Assembly (NCBI GenBank): GCA_030180135.1
Contig: CM058229.1
Coordinates: 43,179,522 to 43,243,521 of the forward strand
Origin: Orychophragmus violaceus
Lineage: Eukaryota; Streptophyta; Magnoliopsida; Brassicales; Brassicaceae
Direction: 5' to 3'
DNA: 64,000 nucleotides
The translations under genes and the position numbers were made by a program. How positions within the stretch are numbered: the first letter of the stretch is position 1; the number at the start of each line of letters is the position of its first letter. Under the pieces are notes generated by a model. That model was not told the origin of the DNA. It was given only the letters and a program-made list of their open reading frames with translations, and made no database searches. Below are positions 44,109 through 57,258 of this stretch, in pieces.

Positions 44109-46811
44109 CGCAGGGGATTTTTCAATCTGTTTGTATCCATTCATGTAGCAATGGCGGGAAATCTTTTGACTTCCGTACACGGTTTTTACTCCTTTAGGAG
44201 TTGGGAATTTTACGCATTGATGGTAGGTCGACGGTACCGCTTTCATGTCGTATATCCATGGTCGACCTAAAATAGCGTTATAGGGAGCTGGCCGATCCAC
44301 TATGACAAACTCTGTCATTCTTCGGACTCCTCCAACTATCACCGGGGCGAAGACAGAGCCCATCGAGTACGTTGTTTCGCCAGTGAACCCTACTAGTGGT
44401 GTCTTTTCTTCCACGACCTCGGAGTCGTTGAAGTCCATCTTTTTGAACGCATCGTAAAAGAGGATATCTACCGAACTTCCTGTATCGATCATTATCCTTG
44501 AGAGTTCGACATCTCCCACTACTAGACAAACGAGGAGAGCGTCGTCGTGTGGTTTGTCGAGATTGCTTGTCTCGCTCTCGTGGAAAGTGATTTCGTGGTC
44601 TGGACCTATCATTGGGATTTTCCCCCCTTTGTCAGTTTCGACTCTTCTTTGAAGAGCTTTTATTGAATTGACCGAGTCTCGGCAAAGCTTGGAGCCACCG
44701 AAGATGAAGTCGATTCGTTTAGGGGGTATAGCCCGTACACCCCCGCAGAGACGAGGGAGATTGATTCGTGAGCGTAAACTCTTAAAGGGAGCCGGATGTG
44801 TGGATAATGCCGAACCTTTCGGGGTGCCTCTCAGGCTGAGCTCGCCGAGAATAAACTTAACTCGCTTCCGAGACCCCTGAGGAAGTGTTTCGGGAGATTC
44901 TGGCTCCTTTGTCCGTTCTCGTTTATTTTGAGAGGGCCTCTTGGTGTTCGACTCTTTGGTCTGTTTACTTTCCTTTTCGTCGGACGGAGTTTCCTCCTCG
45001 ACTTCTGAGTCTCGTTTGCTTTCGGACTCTCGCTTTTGAGCCTCGGCTTTAGCTCGAGTATAGCAGTATTTGGTCGAGTGTCCTCTTTTGTTGTAAAATT
45101 CACATAATTTTTCCTTGTCGAAGTCGAATTTCTTCGAGCTCTTCGGGCTCTCGACCGCATTGACGTTCCCTGATTTGCGGGAATCCTTTTTCGAGTTCGA
45201 GTTCTGCGAGCTCGAAGGGTTCTTTTCTTTTCGGTGCTTTTCTCTGAGGGTCGTGGTTTCGTCCTCGAGGCGAGCGAAGGCCGATGCGCGATGAAGGGCG
45301 TCATCGAGTGTTTGAGGTTCGCGGACTGTTATTTCCTCGCGGAATCTGGTTGAATACCATAGTCCACGTCGCAGTGCTTCTATAGCTACTTCGTCTCGTG
45401 GGTTTTCGATTTTGGATTTTATTTCCTTAAATCGGTCGATGTACGAGCGAAGCGATTCGTCGGGTTTTTGGGAGACGCCAAATAGAGCTGCTTCGGTAGT
45501 CTTTTCCTCGATAAAGACGGAGTATTGTTTGAGGAAAGCCGTCATGAACTGGGTGAAATTGTCGATGGACCTTTCTTCCAGTCCTGCAAACCATTCTAGG
45601 GCGGAGCCCGATAGGTTTTCGGCGAAGAGCCTGCAGAAAGCCGGCTCTCTCTCCTCGTCGGTAAGGTATACCCTTGCCATCGCTAGTCGGAATGCCTTGA
45701 TATGGGCTTTGGGGTCCGACTTCCCAGAGAATTCTGGAAATTTAGTTTTCTTGATTTCTCGGATTCTTGCGAAGGCGATCCGGTCTGTTAACGGTGTTTG
45801 TCGCGTTTCTTCGATCACTCGATCGATGTCGGGCGCCGCGCTTGTCGCCATGTGAACTTTGGAGCTCAGACTGACGAACTGAGCCTTGGCTTGTTCAATA
45901 TACTGTCTAAGCATGTCGTGGTCGTCGCCCGTCGTAGGCGCGAACTGGGCTCGTGCCTGATTGGACTCAAGTCCGGGGAAAGCGGGGTCGAGGAGATCGA
46001 TTGCTGGAAACGATCCCGTCTGGTCGACCTGCGGCGTTCGGAACTGTACGGTAGCTCGAGCTCGAGGCGAAAGCAGAGCCTCCTAGTTGCCTCGGCCGGA
46101 TATTTGAACTACTCGGGAAAGGTGGTGGCCCGGGTAATGGTCGACTTCCCGATCCGGTTGGATATGTGATCGTTGAATTTGAACCCAATGGGGTTGGAGT
46201 CGCGATGGGTGTCATTATAGGGCGGAAGCCACTCTTCGACGTACTGGCGAAATTCCCCGACGTTCCCGGTGGAGTTACCACCTGGGAGAAGTCCAAGCGT
46301 GTACACGGTGGGGGACTTATAGGGGTTCGTGGATCGTGTGTTGATCTACCCCCCTGGTTTTGGCTAGCGAGCTCTTCAAGACGGGCGTTAATACGCCTTT
46401 CCTGTTCATCGAGCTGCGCGGCCAGAGAACGGTTTGCGATCTCTTGGGCCCTTGCGATTGCCTCATTATTTCTCGTCCGATCTACCAATAGGCTTAACAT
46501 CGAACGGATTTCAGCAAGATGGTTTGGCCCTTGTCTCTGTGGAGCAGAAAGCAGTGGCGAATTGGGTCTGGTTGTTCCAGATCCGCCTCCTGGGGTGGGA
46601 ATCGAATCGTTTCTCATCCACACCCAGTTTCTGCTCGGATCATTAGTTCCTGACAAAACATTTGTCGGAGTCTGACTCGTCGCGATTATTTGGGTGTTTG
46701 AGCCGGCCGGTGCCGAGGTCGCGGAGACTGAGGCAGAGCTCGTCAACACGCCATCGGTCTGACCCATGATTCTTATCCCGGTGGTGTTCTGAGGAACGTT
46801 GTCGACCGTTT
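44106..46811 (-). pseudogene. G0 Gag-protease, frameshifted and split by C3
   Basis: A 602-residue frame (45914-44106) contains the gag domain (NFTQFMTAFLKQYS), a zinc knuckle with one changed ligand (CEFYNKRGHSTKYC at 45063-45104, Tyr in place of the His seen in G1), and the aspartic protease (MIDTGSSVDILF). Unlike G1, the linker here is continuous from knuckle to protease to the UAG. The Pro/Ser-rich N-terminal part (46811-45967) is in another frame because of a deletion of about 17 bp near 46047. The first codons, including the ATG at 59747, lie on the far side of C3. Confidence 0.88.
46807..46811. repeat. C3 target-site duplication, left (CGTTT)
   Basis: CGTTT here and TGTTT at 59688-59692. 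G1, which lacks the insertion, reads CGTTT, so the right copy has a C-to-T change, as expected at a methylated CpG. Confidence 0.85.
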
Positions 46812-47528
46812 TGTTGCTATCCCTAGGATCAAGGTACTAGGTGATTGAATCTAAGAACTGACCTCGTGGTTACCTGGAGATTGGCAGCGGAACGAAGAAC
46901 AGGTAATTGAGATCAAGAGCGCCTCAGATGCTGCGCCTCTACCGTAGTCCACACGCACACAAGCTGGAATCCGCCGGGTTGCTAGTACCGGTGATCGGAT
47001 CTCCTGGGATGCTTTGAGTTTCTATGTCTCTGCTTTCTCACTGAGAAGCAACAACGACGGCACGGGTCCAGGTCGATCCTATAAGACTTTATATATTGAC
47101 CTGGGATGACGGAAAACGACCGTCGGATCAAACCCGACTCGTTTAAATCATTAACTTGAAACGTCAGTCTCGAGGCTCAATGTGCATCGATCGACACACT
47201 TACCGTATCGATCGACACACCCTGCCGAAAACCTGCGTCGATCGACACACTCATTGCATCGATCGACACCCTTCTTCAAAACTCAATTCAATGTGTATCC
47301 AATACGCATTGATCGGATCATCTGCCAATGATCAATCCCATACAAAGTGTATCCAGCTTTCTTAGGTGTGTGACCCTGTAGGTTCACACGATACTAGAAA
47401 TGAGTTACAACTCATTTGTCATAAGCGGTTTCTAGCAAAACATTATGACTACCCAGTATCACATGAATTGTCCGATCTCGACAATACAACTAGTAAGTAC
47501 AATGTGATTTCAGGACACAATCCCAACA
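46812..47528 (-). repeat. C3 3' LTR
   Basis: 717 bp, TGTTGCTATCCC to CCCAACA as written. Contains four copies of a TCGATCGACAC-type palindromic motif at about 47184-47270. The complement of the polypurine tract (ATCTCCCACTTG) follows at 47529. Confidence 0.92.
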
Positions 47529-48349
47529 ATCTCCCACTTGTACTGGAATCATCAATTCCCATAATCCCTTTATCGCTATATCTCGATATGGTATAAGACA
47601 AGAAAATGTGTCATCCTTATTATAGCCAATATCATATTCATCGAACTCCTGATCTATACTGATAAAAAAAACGACTGACAATCACCTCGTTTGAGCACGG
47701 CCATGCATTTTCTCAGTATCAAATCTTCGATGGACCCTGAGATATTTATCTCCTGTTATATAGGATGGACAAATTCCTTCTTGTTCCATCCCTGTTTCTA
47801 CACACACTTCATGATACGCCTAAGCAATGCCTTTATAGCCGCCAGTTACGGAACGACTTTTGACAAGGTTAAAGCGTACCAATTCACATGCTAGAAAGCA
47901 TGATGAACTCAGGTCTAAGGACTATACTCTATAGTCGTAATGAGAACCTCTTATGACACTGATATAAATATCCTGTAGAGTTATCATTTGCGGGTCATGT
48001 CCGATCATATGTTCACCAACATATATCTATGTGATTGACTGCGATAATCATATCATTGACTCCATGAAACTTAGTCCAACAGTCACCTCACATGCTAGTC
48101 TTGCGCGGTTGTTAGTGTCCCATTTTAACAACCTCGACTAGGGACAATCATAATTTTATGTCATATTTCACTTATGGGGTTTCATGATCAAGTCCTCACC
48201 TTGATGACCTATAAAATGAACATAAAATACTTGGGACCATTATTCAATTATCCAATAATCAAATAATGCTGATGTCAGTTTTTCATAAACATGACCATAT
48301 CATGTCTATCTGAACATCATAACTAACATAACTCGCACTAGAATCAAGA
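47529..48349 (-). other. C3 3' non-coding region
   Basis: Reverse-complement counterpart of the 3' non-coding region of A, C1 and C2, including the CTATAGAGTATAG block (near 47920-47936) and the AACAACCTCG block (near 48127). No gene seen. Confidence 0.78.
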
Positions 48350-50870
48350 CCACGTCTTCAGATATCTAGTACCTACAGCAACAGTACGAAACTCGTGATT
48401 AGTTTGTGAGAGAGGCTGCGGTGTTCTTGCTTGGAACCATTCCAACAAACTACACCGCTATTCTTTTAATAAGCACTACTCTGCGGTCCTTTGCTTGGAA
48501 ACCTTTCCAACAGATAGCATCGCTACACATACAAAGAGACATAACCGGGTGGGAACCGGGAATCATCTTTGTCCGTCTAACTACTCATAACAGATTCGTT
48601 ATTTTCTCAGTTGAACAAGAACTATCCTTAGTGTTTCTCAAACACTTGGGGATATTCCTTACAACTGTCCAGTGAATTTTACCGGAACAAATTGGTATCT
48701 TCTCGTCATGCTTTATGTGTCAGCTGCATCTAGACGAGTGCGAAATTTGGCATTCATGATGGATTCTATTGCATGAGCAAAAGGAATCACACTCATAGAT
48801 ACTAGCTCAGCCAGTGTCCAAGACACTTCATCTTGTTAAGATCGATACTAGCTCAGCCAGTGTCAAAGACACTCCATCTTGCTAAGATTATTGCCATAAG
48901 ACCTTTGGTGTGAAGCCATTCTTGGAATCAAGCACCTTTGAACTGTCCAATACCTTATCAACATAAGGATTCTGACATGATCCAATTATCCTTTCCAATC
49001 CATTTCAATGGATTCTTATTCCAAGAACTCACGCGGCTTCTCCCATGTCTATCGTTAAAATGACTTCTGACCCAAGTCCTGATAAGACTTAAGCGACGGA
49101 ACGTCGTTTATGAGATTAAGTATGTCATAAACATACGGTGTGAGAATTGCAACTACGCTCCCATTAGTTTACTTGTAAACACACGGTTTCTATACGTTCT
49201 TGATCAAGTCAAAACCTTTGACCGTTTTAACAGAACATAGATTCCAACTCCAAGGTGTTTGCTTCAATCCAGAAATGGATCGGTGAAGCTAACATACATT
49301 CCTAGTTAATTTTCGGAATTGGGGCTCACCTTCGCTTCTTTGAATTTCGCAGGCTTGTCACTTTTCAATGATCAACAGATCACAGCAATCAGTCATGAGG
49401 AATCACCCTCGGTTTAGTGATGGATCCATTAGGATCTGCGAACTTCAGGCTCCACAGGTGTAGGTCCTACAGCACTTTGTAGATCCAACCGCTGCTCTCC
49501 CTCAACAGGTTGAACAGCCTCCTGTGTTTCTCGAATTTCTTCGAGCTGTACTTTTACTCCCACTGTTCTTCTTAGAAAAACAGAGTTCCGAACAACAAAA
49601 CTTTGTTCTCGGATTGGTTGCAAAAGTACTAAGCCTCGGTTTCCCTAGGACAACCGGCGAAGCAGCCCTTATCAGATTTGGGTTCAAGTTTGTTTGTTGA
49701 CAACTGCCTTACACAAACCTTGCAATCCTAATTGATCAGAAAAACATGCTTGGAAATCACCCAGTCCACATACAATGTGGTGTCTTTCAACTGATTCTGA
49801 TAGAAAACTATTTGGCGTAAACATATTCATTTTAGAGCGTATTTTAAAAGGATAATGGAAGATTCCTGTGACTCATCATTAATCGGAGCATATCTAATAA
49901 GGTCCGATTCGTTCTCTCAGAAACACCGTTTAGGTTTTCCAGGGGAAATGAGCTGTGATAGGACTTCACACTCACTTAGATGATCACCCAATTCTTGACT
50001 CAAGTATTTTCCTCCGCGATCTAATCGAGGATCTCAATACTACTGTCAAATTTGTTCTATACTTCATTTTGGAACTCCTCGAAGGATTCCTACTCGTGTC
50101 TCATCAAAAGAACACAGCCATACTTATTGATGCCATCAATAAGGTAATGAAGTACTAAAGATTTCCTTTGGCATTGATGCTCATCGGGCCACATATACCA
50201 GTACGTGAAAGGCCCAATAAGCCTTGGGTCCTTTTCTTTAGCTCTGCTAAAGAAGCCTTAGTCATTTGGCCCAGCAAGCAGAATTCATATCTCAAATGAT
50301 TTATAATCAAATGAGCCTAAAGCCCATAACAATGGAACTTCTGAATCCGCTTCACTCTATGTGGTCAAAACGACTATGCTAAGGAAAAATCGAGTTCAAG
50401 TCATCAGACTTGAACCATTTGGTATTTATGTTATATGTACAAGTGTACATTGGTTTAAGATATAAAACCCATTATCAAAAGAGGTGCTACCATATAATAT
50501 TTCATTAAGATCAAAAGAGCAAAACTTGTCTTTTATCAGAATGAAAAACATCCAAATTCTTATGAGAAAATGAAAGACATCTCTGCTTAAAGCAGGTACA
50601 TAGCAGCAATTACTTAAATCAAAAACCAAGATTGAAAGGCTCCTACAAGTGGAGAATCTCTACGGCTCATGTAGCAACCATTGCTCCATACCAGACTCGC
50701 AGTTCCACTTGTCCTTTCTTCAATGTTCTACTGTTGCTTAGGCCCTGCATATTTCCAAAATATCAGTACCACAACTAGTATCCAATACATACGTAGAACT
50801 TGAAGTAATAACACAATACCTGAAGAAGAAGTACCATACATCTCCTTCATCTCTTGTGAATCTTCCAAGA
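48350..50870 (-). pseudogene. C3 decayed pol with RT deletion
   Basis: About 2.5 kb of protease, integrase, RT and RNase H homology with many stops. A protease-adjacent segment is still open (50629-50426). At about 49285-49325 the start of RT joins directly to sequence after the RT fingers, at the same point as C1 (15340-15365). The RT active site near 49110 reads Tyr-Val-Tyr-Asp. A unit of about 47 bp is tandemly duplicated at 48796-48890. Confidence 0.8.
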
Positions 50871-51642
50871 ATTTTATGCAATCTCTCTTCCAATGCCCTA
50901 ACTCATCACAGTAGAAGCACTTTCTAACACCAGATGGGCCGGACTTGGGCTTATATGATGACAGAGGTTTATCATGATTCCAAATCTGGACGGCCCTGCC
51001 TCTACCCTTGTCAACACAAGATTTCTAAAATCTTTTACCCCTTTTGATGTCTTGCTCTGCTGTTTTGAGCATGCCATGCAGCTCAGTCAACGTCTTCGTC
51101 AAGTCATTCTTGATATAGCTTTTGACAAACTTATCATAACTAGACGGCAGTGACTGCAGAATGATGTCAGTAGCCAACTCTAAGCTGACAGGACAATCCA
51201 GTTTCCCCAGGTTATCAATGTAACCCATCATTTTAATGACATGAGGACTCACTGGAGCATCCTCTGGTAGCTTGCACCCAGTGAGAGACTTCACCATCTG
51301 GAATCTCTCAACTCGTGCCAGATCCTGAAACTTCAGTTTCAGGCTGGTGATCATCTCTATTGGCCACTCCATGTTCTCGTATTGACTCTTCAAGTCCGAG
51401 TTCATGGTAGCCAACATCAGACCACGCACATCTACCACATCAATATAATGCTTATTCCAAGCATCATATACTGCATTCAAGCGATTGGTCCCAAGCCTTT
51501 CTGGAAGAGATTTCTCAAGGACATAGTCCTTGCTCTCCTGCTTGAGGATTAATCTCAAATTACGATACCAATCCAGGAAATTTGATCCATTTAACTTGTC
51601 CTTCTCAAGGACGGATCGTAACGAGAAAGTAGTTTTAGACAT
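50871..51642 (-). pseudogene. C3 Gag
   Basis: ATG at 51642 (an upstream in-frame ATG at 51732 is unlikely, since homology begins at TTFSLRSVLEKDKLNGSNF). The frame is open for 205 residues to a stop at 51025. The zinc knuckle (CFYCDELGHWKRDC) lies beyond the break, near 50880-50925. Residues AVYDAWNKHY and VDVRGLMLATM match the C1 Gag and differ from C2, which puts C1 and C3 in one subfamily. Confidence 0.83.
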
Positions 51643-52224
51643 AGGCTGAAATTTTAATAAAAGAAAAATTTTAGTTATGAAGCTCAGGAAATGAGAAATC
51701 TTATCTAATAAGAAAACTCGCATTATATTCAAACAATGTTTCCTCTATGAATATAATGATCCAAGACCCATACATCACTAAAATCTGAGTGGACGACTCG
51801 TCATCACCCAGAGTTTAGTTATCTAGGTAAGCAAACCATTGCTAATTGTACCCAGTACAATTCTTGGTCGCAGATAATACAATCCATGTCCTATCCACTC
51901 TGATGTCTCTGGGCCCAGAACTTCTGATAGCCCAGTCAAGTAAACCAATCTCTTCAGTCTTGTGATCATTGACAGTCGCACTGCAAGTCTATCAATGATC
52001 ACCTGCCTTACTCATGTAGTTGTGGATACATAGGACTCCAAGACTATCCAAAAACGAAATGAGTCTTGACAGTAGACAAGATTGGGCAAGACATCAAGGT
52101 CACTTGATATTTAGTTAAGGAAATGGAACATTTAAAAGGTTAGTAAATCAATCTCTTAGGTCATGTAATTGTTGATGTCAAGCACTGCAAGACCATCAAC
52201 ACTACTACCTGCCTTACTCATGTA
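51643..52224 (-). other. C3 leader, gag-proximal part
   Basis: Non-coding leader of C3. A GTAGTTGTGGATAC-type segment appears twice (near 52016 and 52222), an old internal duplication. No gene seen. Confidence 0.7.
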
Positions 52225-52561
52225 GTTGTGGATACCAAGCTCTTGGCAAGACTATTACAACAACGAAATGAGTCTTGACAGTTGACCATATTGAAAACTA
52301 AACTTTGATCTAATACACATCCAATGTGTATTCGATAGGTTTAGAACACGTTTACTTCTAATTTTAATCAAGTTTTAATTGTTCTTATTTAAGTGGGTTA
52401 GGTCATATGGTTCGTTTTTTTTCAATCCTCTGGTTCAAAACCAAACGATTACGGTTCGCATCGTCACCATATGCATCGACTGCCACACTTGGTCGACACT
52501 TGATATGCAACCTTAACCAACCCAATATCCGGCCAATCCAATTGAACCGATTCTACCAGTT
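52225..52561. repeat. 337-bp direct duplication flanking C4, left copy
   Basis: Starts GTTGTGGATACCAAGC and ends CGATTCTACCAGTT. The same 337 bp occur at 57934-58270 on the other side of C4. One difference was seen (GGCCAATCC here, GGTCAATCC there). Confidence 0.92.
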
Positions 52562-53223
52562 AGATGAATCCTGATTCAATTCTCTGATTCAGATTATCCT
52601 AAACATGCGGATCTAGGTTCTCTTGATTAGAAACAATTGTTGATCTCACCTTATACCTGTTTGTGCAGCGGAAAGGGATGGTATAGTCAGAGATCAGAGA
52701 GCCACCAAGGGATGGATCCTCCAAAGGTTCACACACGCACGCAAAGGAAGAGAGGCTGCTAGACCACACGGGAAATCGGCGCAGAGAGAGAGGAGGCTCG
52801 CGGCTGGGGCTAGGGTTAATTGCCTGAACTCGTCTCAAGTTTTATTTATAAAACTTGTCCAGTTCCGTTTGGGCATTTGGCCCAAAACCAATTAACTCGA
52901 CGGCGTTCTCGCACTGTGTCGATCGACACACCTTGTGCATCGATCGACACACAGTGACTAAACCCATTTATTCTCTCTAAGTACAGTAAATGCCTAGCAC
53001 TTTTACCGTACTTCTGCTAAACCGTTCCTACACATTTTCCTGTTAGCTTAGGCGTGTGACCCATATGGGATCATATAATAAAGGCAATAAGTCCAAGACT
53101 TATAGATCATGAGCGGACTCTAGCAAGCCATCATGACCCCCAGTATTATATGACTTATGTCTGATCATTGACATACTCTCACTTTCTAGAGACAGTACTG
53201 AGATTACTGGACACAATCCAACA
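52561..53223 (-). repeat. C4 3' LTR, end-truncated
   Basis: Begins TAGATGAATCC, whereas the 5' LTR has TGTTGGATTGTT before this. Two or three T's are shared by the LTR and the flank at the junction. Includes two GTCGATCGACAC-type palindromes near 52914-52952. Confidence 0.9.
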
Positions 53224-55696
53224 ATCTCCCACTTGTACTGGAATCTCTGTATTCATATTCTGATCATTGGCTTGATTGAAGTTCGATGGTTCATCACCAT
53301 CAATGATCAAAAGATCATGACAGTCAGTCACGAGGAATCCTTGATATCTCTCGGGTTCGTGACGGATCCTCCCGGATCTTCGAACTTCAGGTACTACAGG
53401 TTCAGGCTCTACAATTTCTTGTAGGTCCTCCTGCTGCTCTTCCTCATTAGGTTGAGCAGTATCCTGTTCATCTTGAATTTCTTCAAGCAGTACCTTACTC
53501 CCACTGTCTTTCTTAGAGAGAAACTCCCTCTCAAGAAAGTTACAATCCCGGGCAACAAAGATCTTGTTCTCGGAACGTAGATAGAAGTAATAAGCCTTGG
53601 TTTCCCGTGGATAACCAATGAAGTAGCATTTGTCAGATTTTGGTGTAAGCTTGTCTGAGATCAATCTCTTGACATAGGCTTCACAACCCCAAATTCTGAG
53701 ATAAGACAGCACTGGAGCTTCTCCAGTCCACAATTCATATGGTGTCTTTGCTACTGCTTTCGATGGCGCTCTATTTAGAGTGAACACTGCTGTTAGCAGA
53801 GCATATCCCCAAAGGGATATTGGAAGGTCTGTGTGACTCATCATAGATCGAACCATATCCAATAAGGTCCGATTTCTCCTCTCAGACACACCATTCCATT
53901 GAGGTGTTCCGGGAGGAGTGAGTTGGGATACGATCCCACACTCTCTTAGATGATCACTGAATTCTTGGCTTAAGTATTCTCCTCCTCGGTCGGACCGAAG
54001 AGCCTTAATGCTTTTGCCAAGTTGGTTATGTACTTCATTTTGGAATTCTCTGAACTTCTCAAAAGATTCAGACTTATGTTTCATTAAATAAACATATCCA
54101 TACCTACTGAAATCATCAGTGAAGGTAATGAAGTACTGATAGTTTCCTCTTGCATTTGTGGACATTGGGCCACACACGTCAGTGTGTATCAGGCCCAATA
54201 AGTCACTGGCCCTCTCGTTAGGTTTATTAAAGGGGGCCCGTGTCATTTTGCCCATCATGCAGGATTCGCATTTCTCACATGACTCAAAGTCAAATGAGCC
54301 AAGAAGTCCATTCGAATGGAGCCTCTTGATGCGTTTCTCGCTGATGTGCCCTAAACGACAATGCCATAGAAACGTTCGGTTCTCCTCATTAGGTTTGAAC
54401 CGTTTGGTATTAATGTTATAAACTGGCGCGGATTGATCGAGTATGTAAAGCCCATTCGTAAGAGGGGCAGAACCATAGAACAAATTGTTGCGATTGAAGG
54501 AACATAATTTATTCTTAACTGAAAAATCATAACCTTCCAAATCCAACAAAGAAATTGAAATAATATTCCTGCTTATAGCAGGTACAAAATAACAATTATT
54601 GAGTTCTAAAATCAATCCCGAAGGTAAAGACAACAAGTATGTGCCTACAGCTAGTGCTGGAACTTTCGCTCCATTCCCAACTCTCTAGCTCCACTTGTCC
54701 TTGCTTCAGCCTTCTACTGTTGCTGAGTGCCTGCATATTAGTACAAATATGAGCCCCACAACCAGTATCCATAACCCATGAGGTATTATCAGAAGTAGTT
54801 GTATTAACTTCTATAACAAAAATACCTGTCGAAGAAGTCTCGAGAGTCTTCTTCTTCAATTCCTTTAGACCTTCTTGGAATTTCTTACATTCTCTCCTCC
54901 AATGCCCTGGTTCTTTACAGAACCTGCATATGTCAGTTGGCCCAGCCTTGGACTTGGGCTTGGGCTTTGGCGTGTCCTTGTCCGCGACTTGGACAGCCTT
55001 GGCCTTTCCCTTATCCTTAGCAGAGGATTTCTTAAACCCCTTGCCCTTTTGCACCATAAGCACATTGGGGTCCTTGGCGGTTTTCCTCAAGTTGGGCTCT
55101 GCAGTCTTGAGCATTCCGTGAAGCTCAGGCAATGTCTTACTCAAGCCATGCATGTTAAAGTTCAGAATGAACTGATCATAGCTTGCAGGTAATGACTGCA
55201 GAATGATGTCGCAGGCAAGTTCTTGGCTGATAGGACAGTCGAGTTTCTGAAGATGATCGAGATAACCCATCATCTTCAAGACATGAGGACTCACTGCCGC
55301 ATTCGCAGCCAACTTACAGTCTAAGAGGTTCTTAACAGTCTGAAACCTCTCAGTCCTTGCTTGCTCCTGAAAAAGCGATTTCAGGCTTGCCATTATCTCA
55401 ATTGGTGACAACACACTCTCGAACTGCATTTGCAGCTCACCAGTCATTGTCGCCAACATAAGGCAATACACATCATTTTCATCTGACGAATGCTTTTCCC
55501 AAGCATTATGCAGAGTCCTGGCGGCATTGTTAGCAGGCCTCTCGGGGAGAGGATCACGAAGGACATAATCCTTCTTCTCCTGCTTGAGGACCAGCCTCAA
55601 GTTCCTTGACCACGTCAGGAAGTTCGTTCCAGTCAGCTTCTCCTTCTCGAGAACAGACCGGATTGAGAATGTGTTTTGTGTGCTTGTAGTAGTCAT
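53224..55696 (-). pseudogene. C4 Gag-protease-integrase, RT and RNase H deleted
   Basis: ATG at 55696. Gag and zinc knuckle (CRFCKEPGHWRREC) and protease start (WVMDTGCGAH) run open to 54596. A small indel near 54685, relative to C2, shifts frame, and integrase continues open from about 54690 to 53179 with WHCRLGH, CEKCESC, HTDVCGP, RSDRGGEY and VSERRNR. Near 53270, just after the residues SNFNQA at the start of RT, the frame jumps to the end of the 3' non-coding region beside the polypurine tract. RT, RNase H and almost all of the 3' region are lost. It could still make Gag, but not replicate alone. Confidence 0.9.
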
Positions 55697-57244
55697 AGCT
55701 GAAATATATAAGATAAAAAGGTTATTAGTTATTATGTTCAATATGATTAATCTCGTATTATATTTAATATGATTAATCACGCATTATATTCAATAACATA
55801 AGTTACCCTCAATAGAATATAATGATTCCAAGATCCACATATAACTAAGATTAAAGTGGGCCACTGGCCGTCACCAAACTTAGCTTATATCGGTAATCCC
55901 TATGTCGGCTAATTATATCCGTGATATAACTCTTGGTTGTGAATCTGGGCCCGAGGCCCAATCCACTCTGATGTCTCAAGGCCCGGGACTCCCGATGGCC
56001 TAGTCAAGAAAACCAGACTATACAGTCATGTAATCATTAATGTCTGGGACTCCCAATGACATTTATGAATCACAAACCGTCTTATCCACGCAAAAGTAGA
56101 CACCCTCACACTGTAAGGCCATGAATACAATTGAATGGGCTTCGACAGCTGACATAGACTGGGCAAGACATCCAACGCTTGATATTATTTGAGGTTCGTA
56201 GGTTTATTAAAATTTCATTCCCAAAATAGAAGATTACTATTTCGGGAAACTTTCTATTTTTGGAAACCTACTATTTTGGAAACTTTCTAAAATTGGAAAC
56301 TTTCTAAAACCGGAAACTTTCTAACTTTAGAAATTTCTTTAAAATCCAAAACTCGCAAATCTAGAAACTTCTATTTTAAGAAACTTTCTAATTTCAAAAT
56401 TTCGGAAACTTTAATTTAAAATCGACTTTATAATTTTATAAAATAAATTTTAAATTAATCTGAAGAAAGACTCAAATAATTGGCCCAATTGTTTTAACTT
56501 CTTGGCCCGAGGCCCAAGAATTGGTCCATGTCCAAGACATGACCCAATTGTCCAATTAAATGACATAACCGGTCTGGTTCATTAAAATTGGTCTAACCAA
56601 AATTAATTACTACGACAACCACAATTGCCAACCGGTTATTTACTAAACCGGATTTTCTCAATTTATTTGGTCCAACCAAATCAAATTAGAAAATCCTGGT
56701 TTAGGCACTAAATCCAATAATTATTTCGACATTGGATTTCTTATCCCGGTTTAACCAGAACTTAATAAATTTATTAAGTCTGTTTATTAAACCGTGACGG
56801 TTTAAGTTTTAATTACATTAAACCGAGCCAAAACCCTAACCGCATCGATCGACGCTCTCAGCATCGATCCTGCATCGATCGTGCATCGATCCTGCATCGA
56901 TCGATGCTCTCACGCGTGCACGAACGGTTAACAAATTTGGCCGAGAGATTCTCGCGAGATCCATGCGATCGTTTGATCGATCCATGCGATCGTGGTCAAT
57001 CTCTCGCTGTTGCAACGATCGATCCATGCATTGCATCGATCGATGCAATGCGATCTCAGTCGATGCAAAAATCAGTTTAGGTCGCATACCAAATCAATAT
57101 AGCTTGGTCATCCGATTTTTCAACTGTTTGTTTAGGATTCAATTCTTGTTTCTTAAGTGTTTTAATCTTATCAGTAGATTGATTCAAAAACACCTCTTTA
57201 AACAATCCTAAACATGAATCTAAACAAGAAAAACCAGAACCAAA
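55697..57244 (-). other. C4 long leader
   Basis: Same plan as C1 and C2, reversed: conserved block 55800-56190, GGAAACTTTCT array 56215-56410, AACCGG-rich block 56560-56830, and a GCATCGATCGATGC-type palindrome-rich block 56840-57070. No supported gene. Confidence 0.78.
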
Positions 57245-57257
57245 AGCTCTGATACCA
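57245..57257 (-). other. C4 primer-binding site
   Basis: Reverse complement TGGTATCAGAGCT, initiator tRNA-Met type, one base from the 5' LTR. Confidence 0.92.
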
Positions 57258-57258
57258 C

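Noticed and set aside
47156..47365. 69-residue ORF with repeated Cys-Ile-Asp-Arg-His words, also at 59331-59516
   Set aside because: Produced by translating the TCGATCGACAC repeats in the C3 LTRs; it is not a zinc-finger protein.
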